The notes beneath the pieces were generated by a model. That model did not search any database, was not told the origin of the DNA, and saw only the letters and a program-made list of their open reading frames with translations. The translations under genes were made by a program, and so were the position numbers. Shown here piece by piece: positions 1 to 8,227 of a stretch of 12,804 nt of DNA (positions are counted from its first letter, which is position 1; the number at the start of each line of letters is the position of its first letter). The stretch is from Theodoxus fluviatilis (lineage: Eukaryota; Mollusca; Gastropoda; Cycloneritida; Neritidae), in contig JAWQFJ010016673.1 in the NCBI GenBank assembly GCA_034096865.1, positions 60,001 to 72,804 of the forward strand. The letters are read 5' to 3'.

Positions 1-138
1 TACGTATATTTGTGACCTGATCTCAAACGGAGGCTCAATCTATAAACTTCATAAACAGAAGTAGAAACGACAGAGTTGCCCATACAGATTCATATCTAAA
101 TAACAATGTAACAGAGAACTCTTGATATTCAAAATGGG

Positions 139-150
139 CCACTAGATGGT
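139..150 (+). promoter_or_regulatory. CTCF-like site
   Basis: CCACTAGATGGT matches the core animal CTCF consensus (CCA, S/Y, AG, R/K, GGC) except for the final base. It lies 4 bases from a YY1-like site and 21 bases from a perfect NRF1 site, which raises the odds that it is functional. This is motif matching only; binding is inferred. Confidence 0.4.
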
Positions 151-153
151 TCC

Positions 154-166
154 GCTGCCATCTTGA
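154..166 (-). promoter_or_regulatory. YY1-like downstream promoter motif
   Basis: Read on the minus strand this is TCAAGATGGCAGC, one base from the canonical CAAGATGGCGGC element often found just downstream of start sites in TATA-less animal promoters. Its ATG opens an 11-codon minus-strand frame (MAAEPSSGPF then stop, 161 down to 129). That could be a start codon spliced later, a uORF, or nothing. The orientation suggests leftward transcription out of the window. Confidence 0.45.
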
Positions 167-170
167 AAGT

Positions 171-182
171 TGCGCATGCGCA
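171..182. promoter_or_regulatory. NRF1 (alpha-Pal) palindromic site
   Basis: TGCGCATGCGCA is a perfect palindromic NRF1 consensus, one of the most conserved metazoan core-promoter motifs. Beside the YY1-like element and upstream of a TATA-like box it marks a probable, possibly bidirectional, promoter. Confidence 0.6.
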
Positions 183-199
183 GTACGCAATAACCAGCT

Positions 200-568
200 C
201 CGCATATAAACAAGGATCTCTGTGCGAATTGGTTCAACGTCTACGACGTGCCAAAGCAAAACAAAGATATTGACAGGAACATCCCTTCCCTTCTACCGTG
301 TTCAAAATATAAAGATCTCTTGATCGTACTCAGACAGGGCGACATGAATGAAGTATCGTTGACCCAGCTGCGATTGAGGACCCCAGAAGCCTTGAGAGCG
401 TTTTTGAGCGTGAGAAAGAAGAGCACTGTGGGTACATTCGACCACCTTTGTTACAAGATAAGGGACATTTTGCGTTTGGTTATTCGCGACTTTTTCACTG
501 TTTATACGATTTTATCATCTCCATGCTGCGTAGTCGAAGTTTTCGCTTTGTCATTTTGTGTTTGGTAA
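200..568 (+). CDS. Unrecognised open frame, possible first exon
   Basis: The frame is open from just after a stop at 191-193 to a stop at 566-568. It is hydrophilic with balanced composition up to about base 480, then turns hydrophobic and less protein-like, as if an exon ended near there. The first in-frame ATG is at 344 (MNEVSLTQL); anything upstream would have to be reached by splicing, or the region before ATG is leader. The part LTQLRLRTPEALRAFL followed by a GT-x4-L pattern resembles the helix-loop-helix spacing of SAP domains, but the match is weak. It sits directly downstream of the NRF1/TATA-like cluster. I do not recognise the protein. It could be a real first exon or chance. Confidence 0.3.
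   Translation, partial: PHINKDLCANWFNVYDVPKQNKDIDRNIPSLLPCSKYKDLLIVLRQGDMNEVSLTQLRLRTPEALRAFLSVRKKSTVGTFDHLCYKIRDILRLVIRDFFTVYTILSSPCCVVEVFALSFCVW
204..210 (+). promoter_or_regulatory. TATA-like box
   Basis: ATATAAA lies 21 bases downstream of the NRF1 site. A rightward transcript would begin near 230-240, just ahead of the open frame described at 200-568. This is inference from position and motif only. Confidence 0.35.
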
Positions 569-744
569 ATCACGAATTTGAGTTTAATTTTATTTGCTGG
601 ATGCTCAGAAGGAAGAAAAACTTCCATAGGCTTGTAAACCTCGATCTCTTTTGGCAGTGTGGGATCCTGGAAATCAGTCCAGACGGATGTTTACCAGGTC
701 ACTCGAGGAGTTTATCAGTAACTCGGTCGAGACCGTAATCGAGT

Positions 745-766
745 TGACGTCAGCTGTATATATAAT
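745..766 (+). promoter_or_regulatory. CRE palindrome plus TATA box
   Basis: TGACGTCA (745-752), the full CREB/ATF palindrome, is followed after 4 bases by TATATATAAT (757-766). This compact arrangement resembles an inducible core promoter; a rightward start would be near 790. No coding exon is evident immediately downstream. Confidence 0.45.
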
Positions 767-844
767 CCGCCTTGTAAATGTGAAGACGTACGTTTAACAT
801 GCACTGAATGGAATAACGAGTAGAAGCCCGCAGTCGGCTCTTCG

Positions 845-958
845 TCGATTGCGGCCAGTGACGTCATAAGGACATTCTAAAATCAACAACATAAAAAAGA
901 AATTCCGTAGTTGGTTATTATTGTTCGATTGCGGCCAGTGATATCATTAGAACTTTTT
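845..958 (+). repeat. Direct repeat, 80-bp spacing, CRE-bearing
   Basis: TCGATTGCGGCCAGTGA occurs at 845-861 and 925-941. Similarity continues for about 15 more bases. The first copy carries a perfect CRE (TGACGTCA, 859-866) and the second a degenerate version (TGATATCA, 939-946), consistent with an old tandem duplication of a regulatory unit. Confidence 0.7.
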
Positions 959-959
959 T

Positions 960-1407
960 AGTTTATTTGAGATTAACAAGATCGCGAAGAAAGTCAGACC
1001 AATGCTGTCATATCATCAGTACATATACCATTCTCAGAGCAGTCATCCACGTCGAACTCCGTGACTCTCGCAAACATCAGCCTTTCATAGCTCCAGTCGA
1101 TAGCGTCCATTGCTGCATCTGATCATCCCACGATGAAATGCCACGGCGACAGGTCCGAAAGAATGATCAATCCAAAACAAAGCGTCTTATGAGCAGTTAT
1201 TCTGTGTCTGTTCACGCTGGCGACCACAGAGAATTCAGTTTGTTCACATGCAGTTGTTTTTTTGACAACACTCCATGATAATCGAAGGAATCCCTTCCAC
1301 TGGTGGGCCACACTAGTGGACTCGTCCGAGGAAAGGGGTGCGGACTTTACTCCGCTGGTAGGCCATGGCATATGATTGGCTGCGTTTTTACTTAGAGCCG
1401 AATTGCC
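960..1407. other. Non-coding stretch, nothing recognised
   Basis: No domain or RNA gene is recognisable. An 82-codon minus-strand open frame (1123-1371) has no known motif. Two similar short segments (CTGGTGGGCCA near 1300 and CTGGTAGGCCA near 1353) are too short to interpret. Confidence 0.5.
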
Positions 1408-1895
1408 CTGGGGCGGGTTTCAAAATGCGAAGATCTCGGTAGATCTACGTAGATCTCGCCGAATGGGCAGTTTCATTCTTTGCTTGCTAGCGAGCCAATC
1501 GTAGACGAGCGTAGATTGAGCGAGGCAGCTTGAGAGGTGCCTAGCTTTTAAGATTCGAGACAAAAGTTCGGCGTGGATGCGTTGACCTGCATTCGATGTG
1601 TAAACTGTAGGAGGTTTCACGATCTATTAATGCATTCAACATACACCTTTGATAAATTAATGCTGTGCATGGCTTATATTTTCTTTGGATGGGTTGCTAG
1701 TATCTCGAAATAGAGCGTTTTCTGAATGAACCGGCAACACGTCGGCCATTGAAATGTGGTTAGTTCACCTCATGTCGTGACGTCTACGCATGCGCATTAG
1801 TTCGTCACGTTGGGTAGTTTCTTTTTTAGCTAGCTCTTACTGCAAAGCAAGATCTTGCGACCAAGATCGACTACCTATTTTCAAACCCGCCCCTG
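1408..1895. repeat. Small inverted repeat with 19-bp arms
   Basis: Arms at 1408-1426 (CTGGGGCGGGTTTCAAAAT) and 1877-1895 are reverse complements with two mismatches; each contains a GGGGCGGG Sp1/KLF-type box. Inside the left arm is the perfect 16-bp palindrome AGATCTACGTAGATCT (1441-1456). The interval may be a short MITE-like element or paired GC boxes. No clear target-site duplication is visible. Confidence 0.4.
1787..1796. promoter_or_regulatory. NRF1-like site
   Basis: CGCATGCGCA is an NRF1 match lacking one flanking base. A TGACGTCT half-CRE lies 10 bases upstream (1777-1784). It stands at the start of the RING-like open frame and suggests a second promoter in the window. Confidence 0.4.
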
Positions 1896-2005
1896 ACGAC
1901 TGCTGCAAATGTGATATTCTTCGTGACCCAATTCAGCTGAAAGCGCATTGTGTACACCAGTTTGTCAAATATTCACACTTTATTGTCCTTCTGTGGTCGG
2001 AATAA
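1790..2005 (+). CDS. Possible RING-finger half exon
   Basis: The 71-codon frame contains, at about residues 38-59, DDCCKCDILRDPIQL and then AHCVHQF. The spacing is C-x2-C-x12-C-x-H-x2, as in the first half of RING fingers of the TRAF/TRIM kind, where the phrase RDPxQ before C-x-H-x-F-C is typical. The next expected Cys is replaced by Val at TTT-GTC, exactly where an exon could end at a GT, so the second half would lie on another exon, which I did not find. The ATG lies inside the NRF1 site in a poor context and may not be the start. It could encode an E3 ligase fragment, a relic, or chance. Confidence 0.3.
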   Translation: MRISSSRWVVSFLASSYCKARSCDQDRLPIFKPAPDDCCKCDILRDPIQLKAHCVHQFVKYSHFIVLLWSE

Positions 2006-2345
2006 CCGCTCAAGATTGCGTATGTGAGCTAGTGTCATATCCCAGACGGTGGTTTATCCTGGAAGGTAGAGCTTGACCTACTTGCATATGTATGACATCA
2101 CGTGTTCACCCGCCAAATATTTTTATCTTGTCTGTGATTAGTCAACTACTTTTTTCTATACTGGTGATTTTCCGTACTCTCTAACACAGGTTAAAAAAAA
2201 ATTCGTTTTAAATCCACGAAGAGGAAATATTGCACAACACTGTGATAATTTATATTACGAAATATGAAGACAATCTGTCATTAGTTTGTGTCCTAATTCT
2301 TGTTTGTAATATCTTTACGGCTTCGTTGGAAATTGAGAAAACGCA
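2006..2345. other. Non-coding upstream region of the Ginger-like gene
   Basis: AT-rich sequence with an E-box-containing ATCACGTG (2098-2105) and no recognised gene. A 5' terminal inverted repeat would be expected in or upstream of here for an intact Ginger1 element. I could not pair any segment with the 3' side. Confidence 0.45.
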
Positions 2346-2363
2346 ATGGAGGATTTCGCGCAG

Positions 2364-2471
2364 TCCATGGGCCATGTAAACTGTATCTTGCTACAAGAAC
2401 CTATCCCCCTGGGTTGACGAAGTCCCAGAGGAAGACTATCTACACATTCGCCAAGAAATACGTCCTTGATG
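2364..2471 (+). CDS. Exon 1: N-terminal YP motif of integrase
   Basis: The frame reads KLYLATRTYPPGLTKSQRK and then AKKYVLDG, the segment that precedes the zinc finger in Gypsy/Ginger integrases and contains a YP motif. The donor at 2472 (ATG|GTGTGT) leaves one base that joins exactly with the next exon to give LDG-DILFLE. The left boundary is uncertain: 2364 follows an AG in GCGCAG. An ATG at 2346 opens MEDFAQSMGH in another frame, so a frameshift would be needed to use it as the start. No in-frame ATG precedes the motif. Confidence 0.65.
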
Positions 2472-2885
2472 GTGTGTATTAAGTGATTAGTACACGTCTA
2501 AATTTAAAATAAATAAGTGGCGCTGGCTACAGCCTACATCACATGAAGCACGTGTTGAGTGATGTTTACACTGGCTAGGTCAACTAAATTACTTAATGAA
2601 TGGGCGAGTTAAATCTCCAGAACTGGTTTTAATAAAACTAAAAGCAAGTCAAACTTGTTTTTTTTTTAATGTACGGTTTCCCAAGTCATTCGGCAATTCG
2701 CCTTTTACAAATCACAGTAGCGTGGAGACGCGACTGATGTACTGTACTGTATTATCTTCGATCCACATGCGGATTAATCGTACTTAAAAGAGATTCAATT
2801 CAAAGATATTGAACACATCAACATGAATGCGTACATGATTCGTTTTAACCCTCTCGCATACATGTGCCTTTGCATGTCTTTACAG

Positions 2886-3079
2886 GTGACATTTTGTTTC
2901 TGGAGAGTGTGAAAGGTCGTAGGGAAGTGGTGACAAGTGGCCAAAAACTAAAAGTTCAAGAAATACTCCATCAATTCCACGTCAGTGCTTGGGGGGGTCA
3001 CAGTGGCATCACCAACACCTACAAGAAGATTGCTGTGAATTACTTCTGGAAGGGGATGAAGGCAGATGTCACAGCAAAA
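2886..3079 (+). CDS. Exon 2: integrase zinc finger (first part)
   Basis: The acceptor TTTACAG|GT and donor AAA|GTAAGT are both strong. The exon encodes DILFLESVKGRREVV, then ILHQFHVSAWGGHSGI and YFWKGMKADVTAK. It supplies both histidines (QFH and GGH, spaced H-x6-H) and the conserved Y-x-W-x-G-M-x-x-D segment of the HHCC domain (Pfam integrase_H2C2 type). This domain helps integrase multimerise and bind element ends. Entry phase 1 matches exon 1, and exit phase 0 matches exon 3. Confidence 0.88.
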
Positions 3080-3276
3080 GTAAGTTGTTTTTAACGTTCT
3101 AAATAATTTCAATAACTGATGGATATAGAGTGAAATAATTATGTCATCCATACATGCACATGATTATTTTGCCAACTGTAATAGTTTACTCAAAGAAGTA
3201 TCTTTCTAGTTTGATTAAAGATTGATAGCAGAAACTTGTAGTTCACAACTGTTTATTTAATATGGTATTTCAATAG

Positions 3277-3388
3277 GTGTCCTCCTGTGTAGCCTGCCAG
3301 ATGTCTGAGCGCATCAAGACACAGGCTCCTCAACTTCACCCCATTGTGACAAACAATCCACTGGAGCTTGTCTGTATGGATTTGATTG
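3277..3388 (+). CDS. Exon 3: zinc finger end and start of DDE core
   Basis: The exon supplies the two cysteines (SSCVACQ) completing H-x6-H-x29-C-x2-C, the linker QAPQLHPI, and LELVCMDLIG, the first strand of the RNase-H-like integrase fold with the first catalytic Asp at 3379-3381. The donor GTGAGA leaves one base (phase 1). The next recognisable exon begins in phase 0, so one or more core exons that should follow are absent or unrecognisable. Confidence 0.87.
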
Positions 3389-3620
3389 GTGAGACAAATA
3401 TTTCATGAAACAAACCAATATGAGTGTCATCGTGCTATTCTTACTCAGATAATTGACCGTGTATAAAAATGTGTAATAAGTGTGAAATTATGTTATGCAT
3501 GATGGTTACTGGTGATTGCAGTGGCTCAACCAAGCTATACTACAATTTATCAAATGCTACACTATGAAAACAACCACTAACAATTTGCATGTATGCTTTT
3601 TTTTCAAGTGTCAGTGATAG

Positions 3621-3665
3621 CATGTTGATGCACGCCAGGAAAAGATGCAGAAGGTCTACCAGCAA
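3621..3665 (+). CDS. Exon 4: post-core helix, 15 codons
   Basis: A short exon between GTGATAG and the perfect donor CAA|GTAAGT reads HVDARQEKMQKVYQQ. In Gypsy/Ginger integrases a segment like R-Q-x-x-M-x-x-V-x-x-x-V follows the DDE core and leads into the K/Q-rich helix before the GPY/F module. It joins exon 5 in phase 0 to continue VYQQ-VCLNQK, which supports it. Its acceptor has only a modest pyrimidine tract. Confidence 0.6.
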
Positions 3666-4189
3666 GTAAGTATACACCTGTGTTGGAAGACATTGATAAT
3701 GTGTTTGTGGTTCCCTTCTGTTTTATACTGATTCTTTTACTGGAAAGGTGGCAGCAGCCACAATATCTACTTGTTTGAGATCATTCAGATTGACAATTGC
3801 TTGGCAGTAGCAGATTTTATTCGATCCAAACTGTAACTCATGTGCATATGATCATGGAGTTTGAGGTCTTTACATACAAACAATCAGTAGGGATCTAATG
3901 TTAAATGTGATCATGTTACAATTTGTATGATTATGTTGTATTTACTGCAAGCAAAATATGTGCTCTGATTTTTTGGAGCTATTTCTGTACTGGAGTCTTG
4001 TTCTAACTCACAGTTGGACAGACTGACAGACAGACAGGACAGACACGGCAGACATACTTTTTAAAATATAGCAGAATTTTGTTACAGGATACCTGTAACA
4101 CTCTACACCCTGTGCTTGCTTTGTTTTTCCTCACCTTCCTATAATTTGAAAACAGATCCGTTGATCTTGCAAAAATGTTATTTTGGCAG

Positions 4190-4353
4190 GTTTGTTTGAA
4201 CCAAAAGTTGGCACGAAAGAGGGACAAGGCCACATATCAGCAACGAAAGAATCGGGGAGTAAAATCCTTCCAATTTTGCCCTGGTCAGATGATCATGAGA
4301 CAAAATGTTAGGAAGAGAAGCTCCCTGGCACTATTGTGGACTGGACCCTACAG
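4190..4353 (+). CDS. Exon 5: K/Q-rich helix and GPY/F motif
   Basis: The exon reads ARKRDKATYQQRKNRGVKSF, then FQFCPGQMIMRQNVRKR and ends LALLWTGPYR. The sequence F-x-PG-x-x-x-x-x-N followed by W-x-GPY is the GPY/F module at the C-terminus of Gypsy, endogenous-retrovirus and Ginger1 integrases; GPY is at 4343-4351. The segment before WTGPY is shorter than usual, perhaps by a small deletion. The donor CAG|GTACTG leaves two bases that pair in phase with exon 6 (Arg). Confidence 0.87.
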
Positions 4354-4939
4354 GTACTGATGACCTTGAAGATAAGAAATTTGGCTGAAGGAAATTGTCC
4401 TGTCTTTCCTATATGTAAATGACTTAGAAGTTTTGGGGGTTCATTTATAGATTGGAGTTGTTCATCCAGGCAGTGGTTTTCAGGTTGATGGCATACAAAG
4501 CTGCATCCTGTGATCTCAGATACTGACTAGGATGACACACAGAAGTGTGGCAGTAAAGTCCTAAGATGAGACAAGTAACTGAATGACAGCAATGGTGCTC
4601 AAAGATAAAGCTCCAATCAAAGATTCCCACTGGAAAAGAGGAGGAAAATTGCTTTTGCTGAGCTAAGAAATATGGGTCCTGAAAGCAATGCTACCATGGG
4701 CTCCAAATGATCAAATAAATGAGTATTACAAGCACTATATGTATGTGAACATCAAATCACTTGGCAGACAGTCAATATCTAATGTTTATTTATTGTTTTC
4801 TAAGTGTTTTTGCTGCTACAGCACTGAGGCATGAGCAACAGCATCATCAATATAAGCAACCATTCCTCTTCCTCCATCTGCTTCAGAAACTTAAAAGCAT
4901 ATAATTTTGTCACTTTTAAAGTACATTATGTTTTCATAG

Positions 4940-5060
4940 AATTCTGGACATTGATGACCCAGACCGCCAGCGTGTCCTGATTCAGGACTGCAATGGAAGT
5001 CATTCAGCAATACGAGTCTCGCAGTCGCAGCTGAAGCCATACAGAGTGAGCCCTTTCCTG
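4940..5060 (+). CDS. Exon 6: end of GPY/F module
   Basis: With exon 5 this continues GPYR-ILDIDDPDRQRVLIQD and then QSQLKPYRVSPFL. L-K-P-Y is the usual end of the small SH3-like GPY/F domain. The donor CTG|GTAAGT is perfect and leaves phase 0. The next coding block (5648-5707) is only open in a frame needing one leftover base, so this junction does not join with visible sites. Confidence 0.86.
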
Positions 5061-5138
5061 GTAAGTGCTATTCCATTTATGCAAATGTATTAAGAGTTTA
5101 TGTACTGTTAAGCAGATACTCAATGCACACCACCACCT

Positions 5139-5216
5139 TGTGTATGTGTGTGTGTGTGTGTGTATGTGTCTGTGTCTGTGTGTGTGTCTGTGTGTACGTG
5201 AGAGAGAGACAGAGAT
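5139..5216 (+). repeat. (TG)n/(GA)n microsatellite
   Basis: Imperfect TG dinucleotide run (5139-5199), interrupted by TCTG and TATG units, passing into a short GA run. It lies in the intron after exon 6, where the phase mismatch occurs. Confidence 0.95.
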
Positions 5217-5647
5217 GGACACATAGATTAACCAAGTTTAATGATGAAACCATGACAGAGATGGAGCGCTCAGAAAACATTTATGTTAGATTCATAAAAT
5301 CCCAAGATTGCATCAGCTTACTGCACAGGCTGGATATAGCTTTTTATTCCATTGACCTTTCCTATCATAGAGTAATTATTGTGCACATCATGTACAATAA
5401 AATTTCTCCTGGGCAGAAGATCAATTGGGAGGGAAAAGAAGTCACAAGGATGAGTATTATAGCTAGTCAGGAATGCTGGACACATTAACACTGTCCCCAT
5501 GGATTGTGTTTATTTTTATAGTGTCTTTTTTATTTGTAAAATTTAATGTTCAGTCACTTAGACTGATTATAATTTGATTTTCCATTACATGTTGGAATAT
5601 GTGACAAATTGCTTTCAGCGTAACTTTTCTTTCTTTTGATATGGTAG

Positions 5648-5707
5648 ATTTGCCTCAGACTGAGACTGAGACTGATGCTGGGCCAGTGACCACTGGTGAC
5701 AACACAG
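5648..5707 (+). CDS. Exon 7: acidic linker
   Basis: The open frame reads LPQTETETDAGPVTTGDNT before the donor ACAG|GTAATG. A threefold TGAGAC repeat at DNA level gives the TETETD run. The acceptor may be ATGGTAG|AT (5647) or TTTCAG (5618); neither joins exon 6 in phase. Exit phase 1 matches exon 8 exactly (Ala). It is likely a flexible linker between the integrase and protease modules. Confidence 0.6.
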
Positions 5708-5938
5708 GTAATGGAAAAATTCCTTCATAGGCTGCTCTTTTACCTAAAAGCACCAACAATTATTTAAATCTGTCTGAATCTAGAATGGGAAATCATTCCA
5801 ACAATTAATATGAAGAGCACAATATAAAACTTACATTTATGGGCCTTAGCCTTGCTATGGTTTGTCATTAATGTTCACGAATAATATTTTGATGCGGAAC
5901 ATGTGATTTTTTTTATTTCACTGATGGTATGACTTCAG

Positions 5939-5968
5939 CTGTACAAGATGACAGAGAGGAAGTCATAG
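5939..5968 (+). CDS. Exon 8: 30-bp acidic micro-exon
   Basis: A 30-bp exon with acceptor GACTTCAG and donor ATAG|GTAAAT reads VQDDREEVI. It enters and leaves in phase 1, matching exon 7 and exon 9. It continues the acidic linker. Good sites and phase on both sides support it despite its size. Confidence 0.62.
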   Translation: MYKMTERKS

Positions 5969-7879
5969 GTAAATTTATATTTACTCATTCCAGACATAAA
6001 TATTTATAAAATGATGACTGATTATAAGACAAATAGGTTGCTTTGAAGCCTGGGTGTGCAAGCTAGACAAGCAGAGGTGGTGATATAGAAGCTGCAAGGT
6101 GCTGTGGAAGCTGCCTCCCTTTGGATTTCCAGGAAACACACGGAAGCCCTCCTGATGGGCTTGACGTCTTCTGCAGTTTGATTTTCAAGATGCCTCCCGG
6201 TGGCACACTAGTGCTGCTTGGGTTTGGGCCGGCTGGGTGAGTGCTACAAGAGCAGGCCCCGAGAGCAAAAAAACCACAGCATTGCAGCTGACGAGGGAGG
6301 TGTCAGTGCAGGACAGGCTGTATATGATTCTTACATCATTAAAAATACCTTCATGTGATAAATGTCATTGTGCAAAATCTTTACATGATCATAGGTATGT
6401 GATTCATGCAGGACTAATAAAAAAAGGAAGGCACAACCAGTTCAATGTAATTTTCACAAACATGTGCCTGAAGCCATATCAGAAGATATGGACACAAATC
6501 TTTTCTGGGAAGGAGGTAGAGTAATATTTTTTTAAATATGAAGACATGATGGGTTAAGTTGCAGTTCAGTTTCCTGGTTCCTATCTAAAAAAGCAGGATG
6601 AGTGATCAATCTGACGAGGTAGGACTTGAATGCTCATATTTCAGCAGCTTCTGCATCCGATTTTGTTTCAGGAACATTCATACTGTTGGTTTGTATAATC
6701 TTGGTTGCTTGCAATGCCTCAATTCGTGCCCTTGGTTGCTGCTTCCTCTACCTTTTATATGCATCTGCTTAAAATTCAGCAAACACATGACTTTTAATAT
6801 CTGTGCGTGGCTTGGGATATTGCTGTGACTGTTGTGACCCTGACTACTCAACATGTCCCTTTATTTTAATATTCTAGGCTGTAGTGTAGGAATGGTAGTT
6901 TCTCCATTGCATAAGTTCAGGTTCCTTCCCTTTGGAGTAACTATGTAGAATGGACAGCAAGACATCAGTGCATGTGTGTGTGATTGTTTGCGTTGGTGGG
7001 TGGGTGCATGGGCACATGAGTATTTATAATGCTTCAGCTTCCTATGCATTGTCATTGGTGCAAATTTGCACTAGCTTCTTCATTCTATGCTTTTAATGAA
7101 AAAAAAGTTTTATTTCAAAGAACCTCTGAACCCAACAGTTATGGATATGCACTAGAAAATGTAAATATCACATTTTTCTTTGTGTGTGTTTCTGTGTTTC
7201 TTTATTTCTTGTATTGCTTATTGTTGTTAAATGAGGAAACTTAAGCCAATATGTCTATTGGACATTTTTTTCAACATTATTTGCTATTTTTGGAAATTGT
7301 CTGAACAATTATGCAGTCAACATCAATATACACTAATAATTGCTTGTGCAGTTGAAGAGTAATTACAAGATCCAAAACCCCATAGAACATAATTATCTGC
7401 TTTTCCCCCCTATTGGCTGGAGGTACAGATGGGAGACAGCCAGTTTATTTTCCCCCTCACTTTTTGAAATTAAGGTTGTGTATGCTTTGTTTGCCTACAT
7501 TTTCTTCCCCTGCTTACCCTCCCATGCCTTGTATTGTACACAATTCCTTTACCCTCCTCACTTTTGATGTGACTTTTTCTTAGAGCTTAGCAAATACTGT
7601 CTAAGTGAACTCATATGAACATTAGGATGTGAATGGGAATAGAGTCCATCATATGAAATACTTCATTGTTTTACCCACAAAAAGTGATACACATTTGTAG
7701 TCATCCATGGTATGAGTCACAGGATATGCTATTAAGATTATGGAGGGTCTGCCTGGATGGCAAGAACATCTTGTTTTGATCAATGGACTATAAACATTAT
7801 TGATATTCATCAATGATACATCATGATTAATATTCCAGTGCTATGGAAATCTCTATAGTAAATGAGTGCAGATATGCAT

Positions 7880-7927
<48 letters not shown>

Positions 7928-8227
7928 CACACACACACAACACACACACGAAATATATATACATAGACACCCTCACTTCATACACTCATGCCCAAACATG
8001 GTTAAATGTGTGCAAATTGGCTATAAATCTTTACTATGCATCTTAGAAATGACTAATTTACATGTGATTATGGTCTTTTGGATGACCTTAATAGCAACAG
8101 TTCATTCAAATGTATGAAGTAAAAACAAAGCATAGTTATTTCTCATATATTGCATTAATTCCTAGAGGTGTATGCTGTGCATGTATTTTATCTATGTTAA
8201 GTGAAACTGTCCATTTTCTTTGAACAG
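5969..8227 (+). other. Long intron (2.26 kb), no other gene seen
   Basis: Between exons 8 and 9. It contains a GC-richer stretch (about 6030-6310) with a 95-codon open frame continuing to 6524 that lacks recognisable motifs, and an AC microsatellite near its 3' end. Splice phases on both sides agree (phase 1). I see no convincing exon inside. Confidence 0.6.
7882..7949 (+). repeat. (AC)n microsatellite
   Basis: A pure AC run of 43 bases (7882-7924) continues with AAAC and AAC interruptions to 7949. It creates His/Thr-rich spurious open frames. Confidence 0.97.

Noticed and set aside
231..241. tRNA/SINE B-box-like GGTTCAACGTC (also GGTTCGAAG near 12673)
   Set aside because: No matching A box or cloverleaf can be drawn around either.
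1420..1620. 66-codon minus-strand open frame starting MKPPTVYTS
   Set aside because: No recognisable domain, no splice or promoter support; length is compatible with chance.
4017..4053. GACAG-rich repeated segment as a CRISPR-like or regulatory array
   Set aside because: Short degenerate simple sequence in an intron, with no spacers or regular unit.
5004..5488. Open frames on both strands through the TG tract
   Set aside because: Low-complexity translation extended by chance into intron sequence; no motif recognised.
7843..8117. His/Thr-rich open frames
   Set aside because: Generated by the AC microsatellite; no other protein features.
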